From NCBI GenBank assembly GCA_028583605.1, contig CM053330.1:23648129-23712128 (forward strand): DNA of 64,000 bases, written 5' to 3'. A program made the position numbers and the translations under genes. Positions within the stretch are counted from its first letter, which is position 1; each line of letters opens with the position of its first letter. The DNA is from Dastarcus helophoroides. Taxonomy: Eukaryota > Arthropoda > Insecta > Coleoptera > Bothrideridae. Positions 21,601-33,130 of this stretch are shown here, one piece after another. Below the pieces are notes generated by a model. It was given only the letters and a program-made list of their open reading frames with translations, had not been told where the DNA came from and did not search any database.

Positions 21601-24600
21601 GTAATTATTAAAATGGACTGATAGTACCCGAATACGTAAGATTATGAAGCTGGTCTACCGTTTAATTCAAAATGAAGCTTCTATTTAGTTTCTAGAGTCT
21701 CAAGCATCACTATTCGATAATGTACAGCTCAGAAAAATGTTCCAGATGAAAGCAAAATTATAGTAGGAAAGAAAATATTACTGATAATCTTTCCTTTTTC
21801 ACTAAAATTTATAAAATAAAATATTATTGATGAATTTTAATATCTCACCGAAATTTTAATCTCCAAAAGGACTTCCGAGTATTTAAGGTGGATCGAGATA
21901 ACTGAATACCCAAAATCTTGACAACATAATACTGGTTTTTTCATTAGCCGATTAAATCTCGACAGCAGTTTACGCCTGTCCAAATTATTTCTGATAACTA
22001 AAAAAAGAGGTTCATTCGTCCTTGTAGCGTCGCGCTCCTAGCCACGTTCCACGTTCCTAATTTACCTTATGGATAATCCGCCACTGCATCTGGAAATATA
22101 ATAGTTGCTAAAATTGCGTTTACATTACCATTTATAGGCCTAGTCAGAATTTGTATCAAACCGAAAAAATGAGGGCCAAGAAAAAACGTGGTTTGCAGGA
22201 AATCTCCGAATTGTTATGATTATTTCGTCCTTCGACTAAATGAGCTGAAATTTCCATAAAAATCCATATTTTATGAAAATGTTGAAGTTTCCAAAAATTT
22301 TTTCTCGGAATTTAAATCTCGAAATAATTTTTAAATTTTGAAAAAAAGTTAAGATTTCCGAGACATATTGTTCTCGAAATTGTTGCCGCTTATTTTAAGA
22401 AAATAAATAGTTCTGAGAAAAAAATTGAAATTTCTGGAAAAAGATAAATTTGGGGAAAAGTTGAAATTTTTAAACATTTTTTCAAAAATTTCACCTTTTT
22501 ATTTGTAAATTTTGACACAAATTTGAAATCTTCTAAAAAAAGTTTTTTTTGCAGGACTTTTTTTATTACAACTTCAATCTACTTTTGAGAAAATAAACGA
22601 ACTTTGAAAAAAAGATGAAATTTCTAAAACAGAAAAAATTTGAAGGAGTTTCAATTTCTGAAAATTTATTTTTCTTACGTTTCTTTTTGCTTTTTTTTTA
22701 ATTTTGACATAAATTTGAAATTTCGAAAAAAAGTTAGAATTTAAATTAGATTTTGATCTAAGTTTGGGTAAATAAACAAATTTCCAGAATCATAAAATGT
22801 CGAAGTTCAAGATAAAATTGAAATTTTCAGAAAAGGTGGAATTTTAAGCAAAAAGAAAGTCTCAAAAAAAATTAAATAACTAATAAGTATGGAAAAAAAG
22901 TAGGAGGTTCTAAAGCAAAATCAAATTTTTAAAAAAATAAGTTGAATTCTGAGAGTAAATCGATATTTTGTGAACAAGACAATTTTCATTAATTAAAATT
23001 TGCGGAAAAAGTTGACTTATTTGAAAAGTCGTAAAGTTTCGATAGAATTGACAAATTTAGAAAATTAACTGAATGCTTTGAAAAAATAGTCGAAATTTCC
23101 CAGGGAAGAAGAAAGTGAAAATTTGTGAATAATATACAAAAATGTGTCAAGAGGTCACAATTTTGAGAAAAAAATAATAAATATTAAAAAACAAATTAAG
23201 AAAAAGTCGACATTTTTCAAAATACTTAATATTTTCCAAAGAAAATCAATTTTTAAGAAAAATAAATAAATTTTGAAAATAAATTAAAATTCGGAATCCA
23301 AAACGAATTAAAAAAAGCTCGACATTTTTAGAGAAAGTCAAATTTGAAGAAAAGAAATTCCACTTTTAAGTCAAATTTTCGAAAAAGGATGAATTTTGAA
23401 GAAAAAGTTGTGCAGAATCATAATAAAACATCCACGTCGAATTTGCCAGAACATAAAAGTCAAAATGTTTAGTTTAAGCCAATATTATTTAAGAAAAATG
23501 TCACAAATTAAAAAAAAAACAATCTTGAAAGGAAGGTCAAAATTTCGAAAAAAATCCGTAATTGAGAACTAAGTCGAAAGAAATCTAATTCTGAAAAGCA
23601 TTAAAATTTTGAGAATAATTTTAAATTTTGAAAAAAAGTAGACTTCTGAGAAAAAAGTTGAAACCTTCAAACATATTTTTTTAATATTTCCCAATTATAT
23701 TTTTCGCAATTTTTACCTTTTTATTTGAAAAATCGAAACTTTTTGAAAGCCCAATTAAAAGAATGTAAACATTTTCTTAAAAACTCGACTATTGAGAAGA
23801 AAAGAAAAAAAGAATTGAAGATTTCCTAAAGAAACGAAAATTTGGAACAAAAAGTCTAATTTGGAGAATAAAATCGACAAAGTCGAAATTTTGAGAAAAT
23901 GCGAACTTTCAAATAAAAGTCGAAATTTTGAGATAAAAAGTTTTCCCGGCTGAATATATGTTTTCGCTTGACTACATAAAATAGAGGGGCAATGGCCCCT
24001 TTTTTGCCTATTATGACTGCCCAGTCTGTTACTGAAGTTTTTACTTTTGCTGACGATGTCGATGAATTTAATTTTCTATAATTTATTACATTATGTAGGT
24101 GCTGGATACTTACTTTTTACTTTAATTCCACATATTTTTTTAATTTATTTATAAATTAGCACTTATTACTTTATCTATCTTGACAAAGCCGGCTAGGCAA
24201 TGCATGCAGGTAATCACATATTGGCTGCGGGTTGATGTCTTATTGCGCGCGAATCTTGCTGGAGTTGTTTTGTAGTATTAGTCGATAATAATAATAAACT
24301 AATTAATTTCATAAAATAGTTTAAAAAGTTTTCTAGATTAAAAATAATAAATGTAACTTTTCCGAACAATGTTTTTTAGATAAATGTTTATAAAATTGTA
24401 ATTACTTGTGCTGAAATCATGTAACGTTTAACTATGTTTGTATTTTATTTATTCGAGAATTAGTGCTTATTACTAAGAGCATAATAATGTATAATGCTTC
24501 CAGTATCCAAAGGGTTAACGTTCTATTTTAAAATAAATGACATTCCCATATTCGCCAAAGGTAGTAATTTGATTCCTTTGGACGTTCGACCCGAGAAGGG

Positions 24601-27600
24601 CCAAAATCAAACAAAAATCGATAACCTATTAAAAACTGCAAAAGAGAGCCACATGAATATGATAAGGATATGGGGAGGAGGTGTTTACGAATCGGATGCT
24701 CTTTATGAAAAAGCAGATCAACTTGGAATAATGATTTGGCAGGATTTTATGTTTGCTTGTGCAATGTACCCCGTTAGAGATGATTTTTTAAAGTACGTCG
24801 TTATCAAAATAAATCAAACGTATTAAAAAACCTATATTTCTTAGAACTGTCACAGAGGAAGTCAATCATCAATACAAAAGATTAGGCAGTCACCCGTCTA
24901 TTGTGATTTGGGCCGGAAACAACGAAAACGAAGCCGCACTCGCCACCGATTGGTAAATATACAGAGTGTCCGTTAAAGAATGGGTCATACTGTAATGGGA
25001 GATTCCTGGGGTCCAAATAGGCCGATTCAACCCAGCTAACTTATACAAAAGTTGATAGTTACAGATATACAGGGCGTCAAAGTTGAAAATAAAAACCATT
25101 TTTCCGCTGTAATTTATGACGTGCAGTACATGTCATACGTGTGGGATTTAGAATTGTTCAGTATTTTACCATATTTCACAGACAGCATTTATTCCTCATT
25201 TAGAAACTCTCAACTTTTTTGATGCTTTTGATATCTCAGTTTTGATGGAAAATATCGATTCTTCATACTTTTTGACGAAAAGTAGTTCTAATAAACCTCG
25301 TTAGAAGTTCGTTTTTGTGAAAAAAAGTGTTTTTAACATAATATTGTAACGCAATGTAAATAAATGGAATAGAATTTAGAATAGAATTGTATAATTTAGT
25401 AAATAAAAAAAGTTTCTAGAAGGATCTGATAAGGGGAAAGCGGCCGCGATAACAAAACAAATGGCAGATAAGCGTTCCAGAAATTTCAGGAGCGACAAGC
25501 CTTATAGGCCGAAAAGTTCTAGAAGCCGGGAGCCAAAACTATAAAATGCGGTCAGCTTTCCTTCGAGTCAGTCAGTTAGAAGTCAGTGTAGTTAGTGGGT
25601 TAGCAATTAGTAAATAAGTAGTGAGTTACTGTTCAGTTGAAGTGTACCGAGTTAATTTGGTAATAAAGTGGTGTAATTCACACGTGGTAATCTATTCGAA
25701 CCGATAAGCCCGTAACAATATACTAGTTTGTTAAAAAGTAGCGATTCGCTTGAAACGAGTTTTATTGTCAATAATTATTATAGGAATTTAAAGTGATTTA
25801 AAACAACCACCATTTACTTTAGGACTCGAAATAACTCCTAGAGTTCAGTTTTGGTAAATAATTATAATTCCTGTAGAATCTAAATTTGCATTCAAATTTT
25901 CTTCAAGTGCAAACCAATTTTTTTAAAGCGTTTTAGATAATATATTGAAGTGAATGGAGAATGGAGATCCTTTTAGATTATTTTGAACTCATGTAATCCT
26001 GTCTTCAAAATGTATGAAGAATTGATATTTTGTATCACAACTGACATATCAAAAGCACCAAAAAAGTTAAGACATTATTAATAAGCATTAAATGCTACTT
26101 GTGTCGGCCTCCTGTGGCAAAATACTGAATAATTTTGAATTCCACATCACGAGAAAAAAGTAAGTTGGGTTAAATCTTCTTATTTGAATTTCAGAAATCT
26201 TACATTAGAGTATGGCTCATTTTTTAAGGGACACCTTGAATAACTCATTTTCTCGCTAAATTCACATTATGTGATATTTCAGCATATAATAATAGAATCC
26301 TATATTTTCAGGTATGATACAAGTAAAAATCAATCCGCCTATTTGGCTCAATACAAAAAGCTCTACTTTGATACGATTCAGCGAGAATTCGAAAGATTAT
26401 CAAAAAGTTCTTTATTTCTTAGCTCAAGTCCAACCAACGGTGATGAAACTTTAAAAGAAGGAGGAGTAGCCAAGAATCCCTATAGTCTCCTGTACGGTGA
26501 TTGTCAGTATAAAATTTTAACGTTCTAAAACTCGTTTATGTGACCTTATTTTCTTCTTTCAGTGCATTTTTATTCGTACGTTTTAAACAGTTTTAATGCG
26601 AATATTTATCCAATTTCGAGATTTGCATCCGAATTTGGTTATCAATCTTTGCCCAGTTTAGAAACTTTGCGGACAGCGATATCAAACGAGTCCGATTTAA
26701 ACGTGGATAGTGCTTTCTTTACATCCCGCCAGCATCATACTGGTGGCAATTTAGAAATGCCTCTATTAATTTCGTATCAGTTTGAGTTACCTCCAAAGAA
26801 TGACAGCCTTAGATACTTGAAGACTTACATTTACTATTCGCAAGTAATTTGTTTGAGTTTCTAAAATTACAAAGCTTATTGTAATGATTGTAGATAATTC
26901 AAGCTATGTCCATCAAAATTGAAACTGAAGTGTACAGAAGCTGGAAAAATCATTTGAACGATGAAGGTCAAGGATTCACCATGGGAGCTCTTTATTGGCA
27001 ATTAAATGATGTATGGGTAGCTCCTACTTGGTCTGGAATTGGTGAGAAACTATTTTTCAACATTCATGCATATCTTAAATTTTAATACTAAATTTATGAC
27101 TTACGACATTTACTTGTTAAAAATTTATTTAGATTTAATTTTTCAATTGATAATAAATTTAAATACAAAATGATTTAATTTACAGCGTGTCCCACGATGT
27201 TCTTATTAGGCGATATCTTGGTTAGTTGATAAGACAGAGACATGAACTGAAAATATGTTTAAATAGTATCAATTATTCTATTATTATGAGCCCTCAACAA
27301 TGGGCGTACCCAGGGTCTGGGCCAGGGGAAAACAAATCAGATTTTTTAAAAGCACTTAGTGAAAAAGTCAAATAAATAAACATAAATTTAAATAGGTATT
27401 TTTGTATAAGAATTCTTTTTTATACAATTTTATACAAGTAACTTTAAAGGGTCTTCAGCAAAACGGTTTATGACGTCTTCCGTGAAAGAATCGCCCATAG
27501 CGTTAACAAATTTTCTATCTACACTGAGCATACAAAGCCTATTTAATCTAGCTTCGAACATAGTCGATCTTACCCACGTTTTTAAGCGTCTGAGTGTGCT

Positions 27601-30600
27601 GCTGAATGGCCTTTCAATTGTAGCAGTGAAATAAGGCATTGCCAGTAAAATGTCTAGGGTTGTGGTACGTAAATAAAATCCAGGGGGGGGCTGCCCCCCT
27701 TGGTACGCCCACTTTGGTTGTTGCTGCCTCCTTGAAAAAACCAAGCTCCCCCCTTTTCTTCAAATTGCACCCCCACATTTTTCACTAAAGAATGAATCTT
27801 CAGCTCATTCTGAATACACTCATATTTAGTATTTCATCATTAAAATGATCTGGAACCCTAAAAAATAATAATAGTTGTTATTATAGTAGTAGTAGTAGTT
27901 CCTGCCTGTATAAAACAAGGCAAAACAATAGAATGAGTTGGTGAGGAAATGTACATTTAATTGATAACAATTGTTATCAAACATTAAGATCTCATCTTTA
28001 TATCTTTTCAACAAACTGAGATATTGCCTGTTAAGAATATCTTGCATATGCAACTACTATTATTGTTGTTAGCGGGACCACGTTACTTCAATGATGAAGT
28101 GTTACATTTGACTGTATTCAGAATGAACTGAAGATTCATTGTTAGCAAAAATAGTAGGGGTGCAATTTGAAAAAAAAGGGGAAGCTTGGTTTCTTCAGTG
28201 TAGTAGCAACCACCAAAGTTTTGAAGACGCAATAGATTAATTGATGCCATTCAAACATTTTCTGGTCGTACCTCTATCTCATCAACTAACCGAGATATCG
28301 CTTAATAAGAACATCGCTGTATAGAAGGCGTTTCAGTTGAAACAAGCCACCCCAAATATTTGCCTTATTGTGTAAATGAACAAAATTTTCCGAAACAGGT
28401 CAATATTAGAATTGAGAAGGACATATTTTCATGTCAAATTCAAATTCTTAACGTCAACCCCCTACCCTCACTAACACAGCTCCTTACAATAAAAATATGG
28501 AAAGTGGATGGTGTCAACATTCATTTAAAAGTTTTTGTAGATCTCTTTACGACAGTAATCATAAGGATTGTTTTTGATAACGCAATACGTTAAATAGCGG
28601 TGTTTTCATGTTTTAGCTGAACATTATGAGTACATTTAATCTGACTGTACCTTACTTTATTAGGTGCTCAAAATGACCTCCGTCTATCCCCATACAATAA
28701 TACATTCGTAATTCAAATGCATCCCTGACATTGCATAACATTTCCGGTGTGATACGGCGCCACTACAAAACTATCCTCTGGTGCAAGTCGTCTAAAGATA
28801 TCGGTTGTGTTGCATACACCTTAGTTTTTAAGTGTCCCAAAAAAAATCTAACGGTGTTCTTGCTGGCCATTCCACAACCTCTTCTGCCTATCCAGTGATC
28901 GCGGAAGTGGTGATTCAAAAATTGCTGCAATTATGCATCTTAGTGAGGCCACAAAATAAGTAACAACTAGAAGGTTCTCTCGCCTTATCTCTTAGTGGAC
29001 GATGCCGACAGCCCGTGATATAAACTGTTTTTTTTTACATGGGCGCATTGTACATTCTTTCAATTATTATGTTATGATATTATTTGAGTATTTGTTGGAA
29101 TTTCTTTAGAGTTAAGTCCTACAATAAAATTAGTAGAACGAAATAAGATACTTCAATCCTAAAGAAAAGCGTCTAGAGAGCTGGATGTACAACCGGACTC
29201 GATTTCTTTAGAATCTCGGATTTTCTCATTACTACTGCCAGTTTCGACATAGACGGTCACGGGGCTCAAATGGTCACGTGATGAGAGTTAGCCTTCTGGT
29301 TGTTATTTATTTTGTGGTGAGGCGGTGCTCCGTCTTGCTGGAATACAAGTTCGTTCGGTTAACTTCGCCATGCAATGAAAAGCTTGATTCATCTGAAAAA
29401 CAGATATTGTAGAAAAAATTCTGGTTGCGATTGATACGTTCAGTTATCAGTTCACAAAACTCCACTTTTCGGTCAAAATCATCCTCATCGAGTTTGTGTA
29501 CCCAACTTAATTTTATATGGATGAAATTTAAATTTGTGAAAAATTCTCCAATCTGATGACCGGCTAGCTCCACTTTCCCCGGAGAATTGCTTAATTGACG
29601 CCGTATTTTCCATTGCGGCTACCTGTCCTAAAACTTCGATGGCAACGTCCTCATTATTAACTTTCTAAAATGCATTTTGTTTTATGTCATGTATGGACCC
29701 CGTTTCCGTGAATTTCTGTAATAATTCCAGAACATACTTGTGTCGCACATTTTTTCCAGGGTGACTTTCGTTGAACAATCGAGCCTCTGCTCTTGCATTA
29801 GCGCAAGACAATGGAGACAATTGTCTCCATTTTGGTAATACAAACGCACTAGCTCAACACGTTCCTGATTAGAGTAAACCATTTTGGAATTTACAAACTA
29901 CGCTCACGGCAAATCTTATAAAGTGATGGATTTAGCAAGGGTACGTTGAAGGAAAAGAAGCTGAACAAAAATTTACTGTGATAAAATCAACCCGCAAAAA
30001 CAAGCGCAGGTGTTTATGCGAGTCGATTCGGAATCGTGATCTTAAGTCTGTTAAAAATAATGATTGCTGTAGAGTGAAGTATCCTAGTCTTTTGAATTAC
30101 GAATATATCGGTGTAAGGTGAACGGTGATGGAAGAATGTTATTTGTAGCACCTAATAAAGTAACATACAGTCAGATTGAATGTACTCATAAAATCTAGAA
30201 AACATTATTATTCTGACGTCTTGCGTAACCAAAAAACAATGCTTATAACTACTGTAGTAAAGAGAATTGCAAGATCTTTCATATGAACGGTCACAACATC
30301 CACTTTCCCTATGCATATTGTAAGAGGTTGTGTTCGTGAGGGTAGGGGGTTGACGTGAAGAATTTCAAGTTGGCATGAAAAAATGTCCTCCTCAATACTA
30401 AAATTGACCTGTTTCAGGAAATTGTGTTCATATGCACAATATGGCAAATATTCCGGATGGCTCGTTTCAACTGAAACGCCTTGTATATACAATTAACCTA
30501 ACTGCGTGTCGAAATGTATTGGTAATTACTTAAGAAGCAATATTGGAACAACATTATAAGCCAGTGGGCAAATTGGGCTAATATTGGGAAAACACAATAT

Positions 30601-31721
30601 TGCCAGAAGCTAGAAAGTCGGGAAATTTTCCCAGTCGATGTTTAGCTAGCATTGGACATGTCATGGAAATAAAATAAAACTGTTCTAATATTAAGCCAAT
30701 ATTCAAACTATGTTTAGACAATATGTGCACCTCATTTCTGGGAATACCTAATACTTTTTTTATGTCTTGTTGCAGATTTTACCGGACGTTGGAAAATGCT
30801 TCAATATTACACCAAAAGTTTTTTTTCGCCCATTATAATCACCGGATATGTAGATGCACTGGACCAATTAAATGTCTATGTGGTATCCGATAATATCGCA
30901 AATATTTCGAACGTAACAGCCACCCTATCTGTTTACAATTGGACATCATTTATGCCATTGAACGAAACGATGTACGAAATGTCCGTTGTAAGTATGAGAG
31001 TGTTCTTTATTTTGATATTTAACGATACTAAATGGTTTTATTAGCCCGATGCGAAGAACAATTTTATGATTTCATGAAAAACTTTTTTGTAGGATATGCT
31101 ATCGTCCAAAAATATCGCTACTTTTGATGTAACAACATACTTGACTAGTGTTGGTTGTGGGAGCCTTTTGTCAGCTAAATCGAACTGCTTTTTTTATTTG
31201 ACATTGAAAAGAGACACAGAGTATTTAGCTCCAAATAATTTCGTGTTTCCGCGTTCCTTGAAGAAGTGTAACGTTGTCAAACCAAATATACAGGTATACA
31301 TTCTTATTTACGTCTGCAAATCTCGATGTATCATTTTTGCCAAAAAACAAGTTATGCGAAAAACAGAAATAGACTAATGGCCCTAAATCTAATTCGCTGC
31401 TTGAATAATTAATAATAAATTTTCATCTGAAATCGGAACAAATTGGTAATTTGTTTTAATTATAATAACCTAAATTTGTTTTAGATATCGTCTATCGATC
31501 AAGTTAATGGGGAAGATAACACATTTGAAATTCATTTGAAAACCGATCAGATAGCACCTTTTGTTTGGTTAGATTCTCATGATATTGACGGAAGATTTTC
31601 CGACAATGGAATTTTACTGATTTCTGAAAATTATACAGCAACGTTTACAGCAGAACATCCTACAACTGTAAATACTTTAAGGAATAGTTTAACTATAACG
31701 AATTTGTTAGATACACAATAA
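18656..31721 (+). CDS. MANBA: beta-mannosidase, GH2 family, complete (14 exons, 894 aa)
   Basis: A lysosomal exo-glycosidase that removes terminal beta-linked mannose from glycoprotein oligosaccharides. Exons: 18656-18764, 18876-19025, 19078-19226, 19286-19485, 19542-19797, 19870-20023, 24504-24792, 24845-24952, 26312-26502, 26563-26843, 26894-27041, 30776-30987, 31093-31293 and 31485-31721. They sum to 2685 nt, a multiple of three, with matched phases throughout. The protein starts [19 protein letters not shown], a signal peptide. The GH2 sugar-binding domain follows ([21 protein letters not shown]), then the beta-sandwich (LWWPNGYG) and the TIM barrel ([22 protein letters not shown]). The acid/base is Glu463 in [11 protein letters not shown] (exon 8) and the nucleophile Glu559 in [10 protein letters not shown] (exon 10). 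[11 protein letters not shown] is also conserved. Length is close to that of mammalian MANBA (about 879 aa, from memory). The donor of exon 9 (GTCAGT) is the weakest site. No breaks were found, so the gene looks functional. Confidence 0.95.
20230..20760. mobile_element. single arm of the 47754-50736 foldback family, in intron 6
   Basis: About 530 bp closely similar to the arms at 47754-48330 and (reverse complement) 50150-50736. Shared words include TTAACAACTT(C/A)GCAAAG, TTTTATTTGATA, TTGGATAACAAACATTGTTC and GATAACTTTGTTAT. It begins TACAGTGTATTCCACAAG. Only one arm is present, so this is a half-element or solo arm in the mannosidase intron. Confidence 0.75.
20880..21900 (+). repeat. degenerate satellite array in intron 6, monomer about 170-218 bp
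   Basis: A core such as ACCATATGAAGATAATATTA followed by TAGTGGAAAAAGAAAATATTA recurs near 20932, 21134, 21307, 21522 and 21741. It is followed each time by ACTGATGAACTTT(C/G)GTTTT-like and CATTGAAA-like words, then by GATTATGA and TTTCAGATGAAGC. Five diverged head-to-tail units are visible. No coding frame runs through it. Confidence 0.7.
22230..23960. repeat. purine-rich degenerate repeat tract in intron 6
   Basis: About 1.7 kb of loosely periodic GAAAAAAGT(T/C)GAAATTT and AAATTTTGAGAAAAA words with strong A/G bias on the plus strand. It makes up over a third of intron 6. The tract at 33650-34940 is the same kind of sequence in the opposite orientation. Confidence 0.65.
24959..26241. mobile_element. 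foldback element in intron 8, 1.28 kb, carrying a solo LTR
   Basis: The left arm starts with TACAGAGTGTCCGTTAAAG and AATGGGTCATAC. The reverse complement of the right end reads TTCAAGGTGTCCCTTAAAAA and ATGAGCCATAC. Farther in, CTTTTTTGATGCTTTTGATATC (near 25213) is mirrored near 26045, and GATTCTTCATACTTTTTG is mirrored near 26010. The arms are therefore several hundred bases long. The solo LTR at 25345-25717 lies near the fold centre. It accounts for nearly all of intron 8. Confidence 0.8.
25345..25717 (+). mobile_element. solo LTR, copy 2, with 4-bp target duplication
   Basis: A 373-bp sequence from TGTAAC to GTAACA, flanked on both sides by ATAT (25341-25344 and 25718-25721). It has the landmarks of copy 1: GCGGCCGCGATAAC, GATAAGCGTTCCAGAAATTT, the box ACTATAAAATGCGGTC, repeated GTCAGT words, GGTAATAAAG and TTCGAACCGATAAGCC. 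It lies in the same orientation as the mannosidase gene, so its promoter and poly(A) signal sit in the sense direction inside intron 8. Confidence 0.85.
27181..28321. mobile_element. foldback element in intron 11, interrupted by a hAT fragment
   Basis: The left end is TACAGCGTGTCCCACGATGT and the reverse complement of the right end is TACAGCGATGTTCTTATTAAG. Both continue into GCGATATCT(T/C)GGTTAGTTGAT. The arms resume on either side of a 411-bp insert: CCAAGCTCCCCCCTTTTCTT with CAAATTGCACCCCCA (27750-27770) is mirrored at 28165-28195, and GAATCTTCAGCTCATTCTGA is mirrored near 28115-28140. Confidence 0.8.
27301..27711 (-). mobile_element. hAT-derived fragment nested in the intron 11 foldback
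   Basis: The ends TGGGCGTACC (27301) and GGTACGCCCA (27711) are 10-bp perfect inverted repeats. The minus-strand frame holds the C-terminal dimerisation region of a hAT transposase: [20 protein letters not shown], then [13 protein letters not shown]. In intact relatives this is [18 protein letters not shown] followed by RL..LALL..HR (ZMYM1-like or 52-kDa repressor-like proteins, from memory). The DDE and zinc-finger parts are absent. An 8-bp target duplication is not evident. Confidence 0.75.
29307..29573 (-). pseudogene. transposase catalytic-core fragment (Tc1/mariner superfamily)
   Basis: The frame reads [20 protein letters not shown], then [20 protein letters not shown] and RTN. DDFDRRVEFCE and FSDES-F-LHG-VNR-N are standard motifs of insect Tc1/mariner-superfamily transposases, and the Asp in FSDES is a catalytic residue. 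The frame breaks on both sides. Confidence 0.8.
29682..29882 (-). pseudogene. transposase N-terminal helix-turn-helix fragment
   Basis: Starts [20 protein letters not shown] and continues [11 protein letters not shown], resembling the N-terminal DNA-binding start (YSNEERVDIVLLYGE...A) of the same transposase type. It lies upstream of, and on the same strand as, the catalytic fragment. Confidence 0.7.
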
Positions 31722-31722
31722 A
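31717..31722 (+). promoter_or_regulatory. poly(A) signal overlapping the beta-mannosidase stop codon
   Basis: AATAAA at 31717-31722 includes the TAA stop (31719-31721) that ends the frame TNLLDTQ. If it is used, the 3' UTR would be only a few tens of bases. Whether it is the active signal cannot be told from sequence. Confidence 0.45.
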
Positions 31723-33130
31723 AGCACCTTTAACCGTATGCAATTCTTTTTTTTCCTCTTTTTTGTCATATTTTAGTTGCTATGTTCGACTCAAAAGAGA
31801 AAGTACTGGAAAGAATAATATTAGAGATACCTCAAGCCTCCATAATATTAGACTTCTGTACGGCCAGAAAAGGATGTCTATGCTATAAGTAGAGTATCCA
31901 ATTCTAAAATACAAATTTACCTTACTCAGATCGGGACACTGATACAAAAAACAGGACGTTAAAAAATTCGTCGTCTGGCAAAGCGCAACACGTATCAGGT
32001 GATGTTAAAATTTGAAATAAAATTTATAATCGCCTTATTTAACACTTTGGAAAAAATTACTATTCATTGGCGTAGCTATGATTTTGTCCTAGGGGGCAAA
32101 GAGAATGTGTCTATATTTTTATAATAGGCAGTGAGCTCTATAGGGTGGGCATCTAATGAATTACAAGTATCAATACCTTTCGCGACAAATTCCAACATTT
32201 GAATTACATAATAATAATCGATAAAAAAAGATCCATTCAACATATAAATATATTTAAACTTTAAACATGAATTTTCGAATATTAATGGAAATTTCAATAT
32301 CTTGAAATCTCTACTTTTTCTCGACTTCAAAACCAAAATTACAGGAAAAATTCTAAAATCGAATAAAAAAAAGGGATAGGAAATTAAATTCCTTGCCCAA
32401 ACGTCTGAATTTCATTTTTTTCTTTGAATTTCTAATATATGTAAACCTAAAATTTTTGAAAAAGTTTGAAAAATTCAAATTTTAAGAAATCTATATGTTT
32501 ATTTTTAAATGAAAATTTTATACAAAAGGTCAAAATTTTGACAATTGAAATTTCAAGAAAAGCGCTGAAAATTCCAAATTTAAACTTTCTCAAGAAAAAG
32601 GTCGAAACTTCGAATTTTAATCTAGAAAATTTAACTTGTTTTTGAATCTACAATTTTTGGGGTAAACTCTATACTTTTAGAGTTAATATTCAAAATTTTA
32701 GGAAGAAAATTCCAAGTTTAAATCCAAAGACGACATTTTAAGAAGGAAATTTCGAGATTAAATTATAAATTTGAAGAGAAGAAAAAAATTATGTGAATGT
32801 TAAAGTAAAGGTTAAAGTTAACAGTTATGTATTTTTGTCGCAAATTGTAATTCGTTTGATCGAAATTAATTTGTTTCCCAATTTCTTTAAGCATCGATTT
32901 TTTCCATTGAACTGGACTCTTTCTGAAAGTCCTTTTTTTAAATTCGAGAGGTTTTGGATTTTCTTTAAAAATGTTGGAGAAAATAATTATTTTTTTAATA
33001 GAAATTTCAATATTACAGATCGAATTTTAAAAAAATTAAAAATTCGGAATTAAATATTTTTTGAAATTAGACTTTATTCGAAATTGGGACATTTTTTATT
33101 GACATTTCTCACTTCACTCTGTTTTTTAAT
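31723..33130. other. intergenic, AT-rich
   Basis: No gene was recognised. From 32330 on, the sequence is the degenerate AAATTTT/GTCGAAA type. The segment 32060-32100 has a TTGGCGTAGCTATGATTTTG word reminiscent of hAT-type ends (GGCGTAGCTA), but no partner end was found. Confidence 0.4.

Larger units (their letters stand above)
28322..30485 (-). mobile_element. Tc1/mariner-like element with arms of about 280 bp, in intron 11
   Basis: The left end AAGGCGTTTCAGTTGAAACA and the right end (reverse complement AAGGCGTTTCAGTTGAAACG) continue as near-perfect inverted repeats for about 280 bp (CAACCCCCTACCCTCACTAA against GTGAGGGTAGGGGGTTGACG). Between them, on minus, lies a broken transposase: an HTH start (29882-29682), a catalytic-core part (29573-29307) and a C-terminal part around 28900-28660 with [17 protein letters not shown] and ISLDDLRQRI. 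Arms this long are unusual for Tc1/mariner. It abuts the 27181-28321 foldback directly. Confidence 0.8.
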
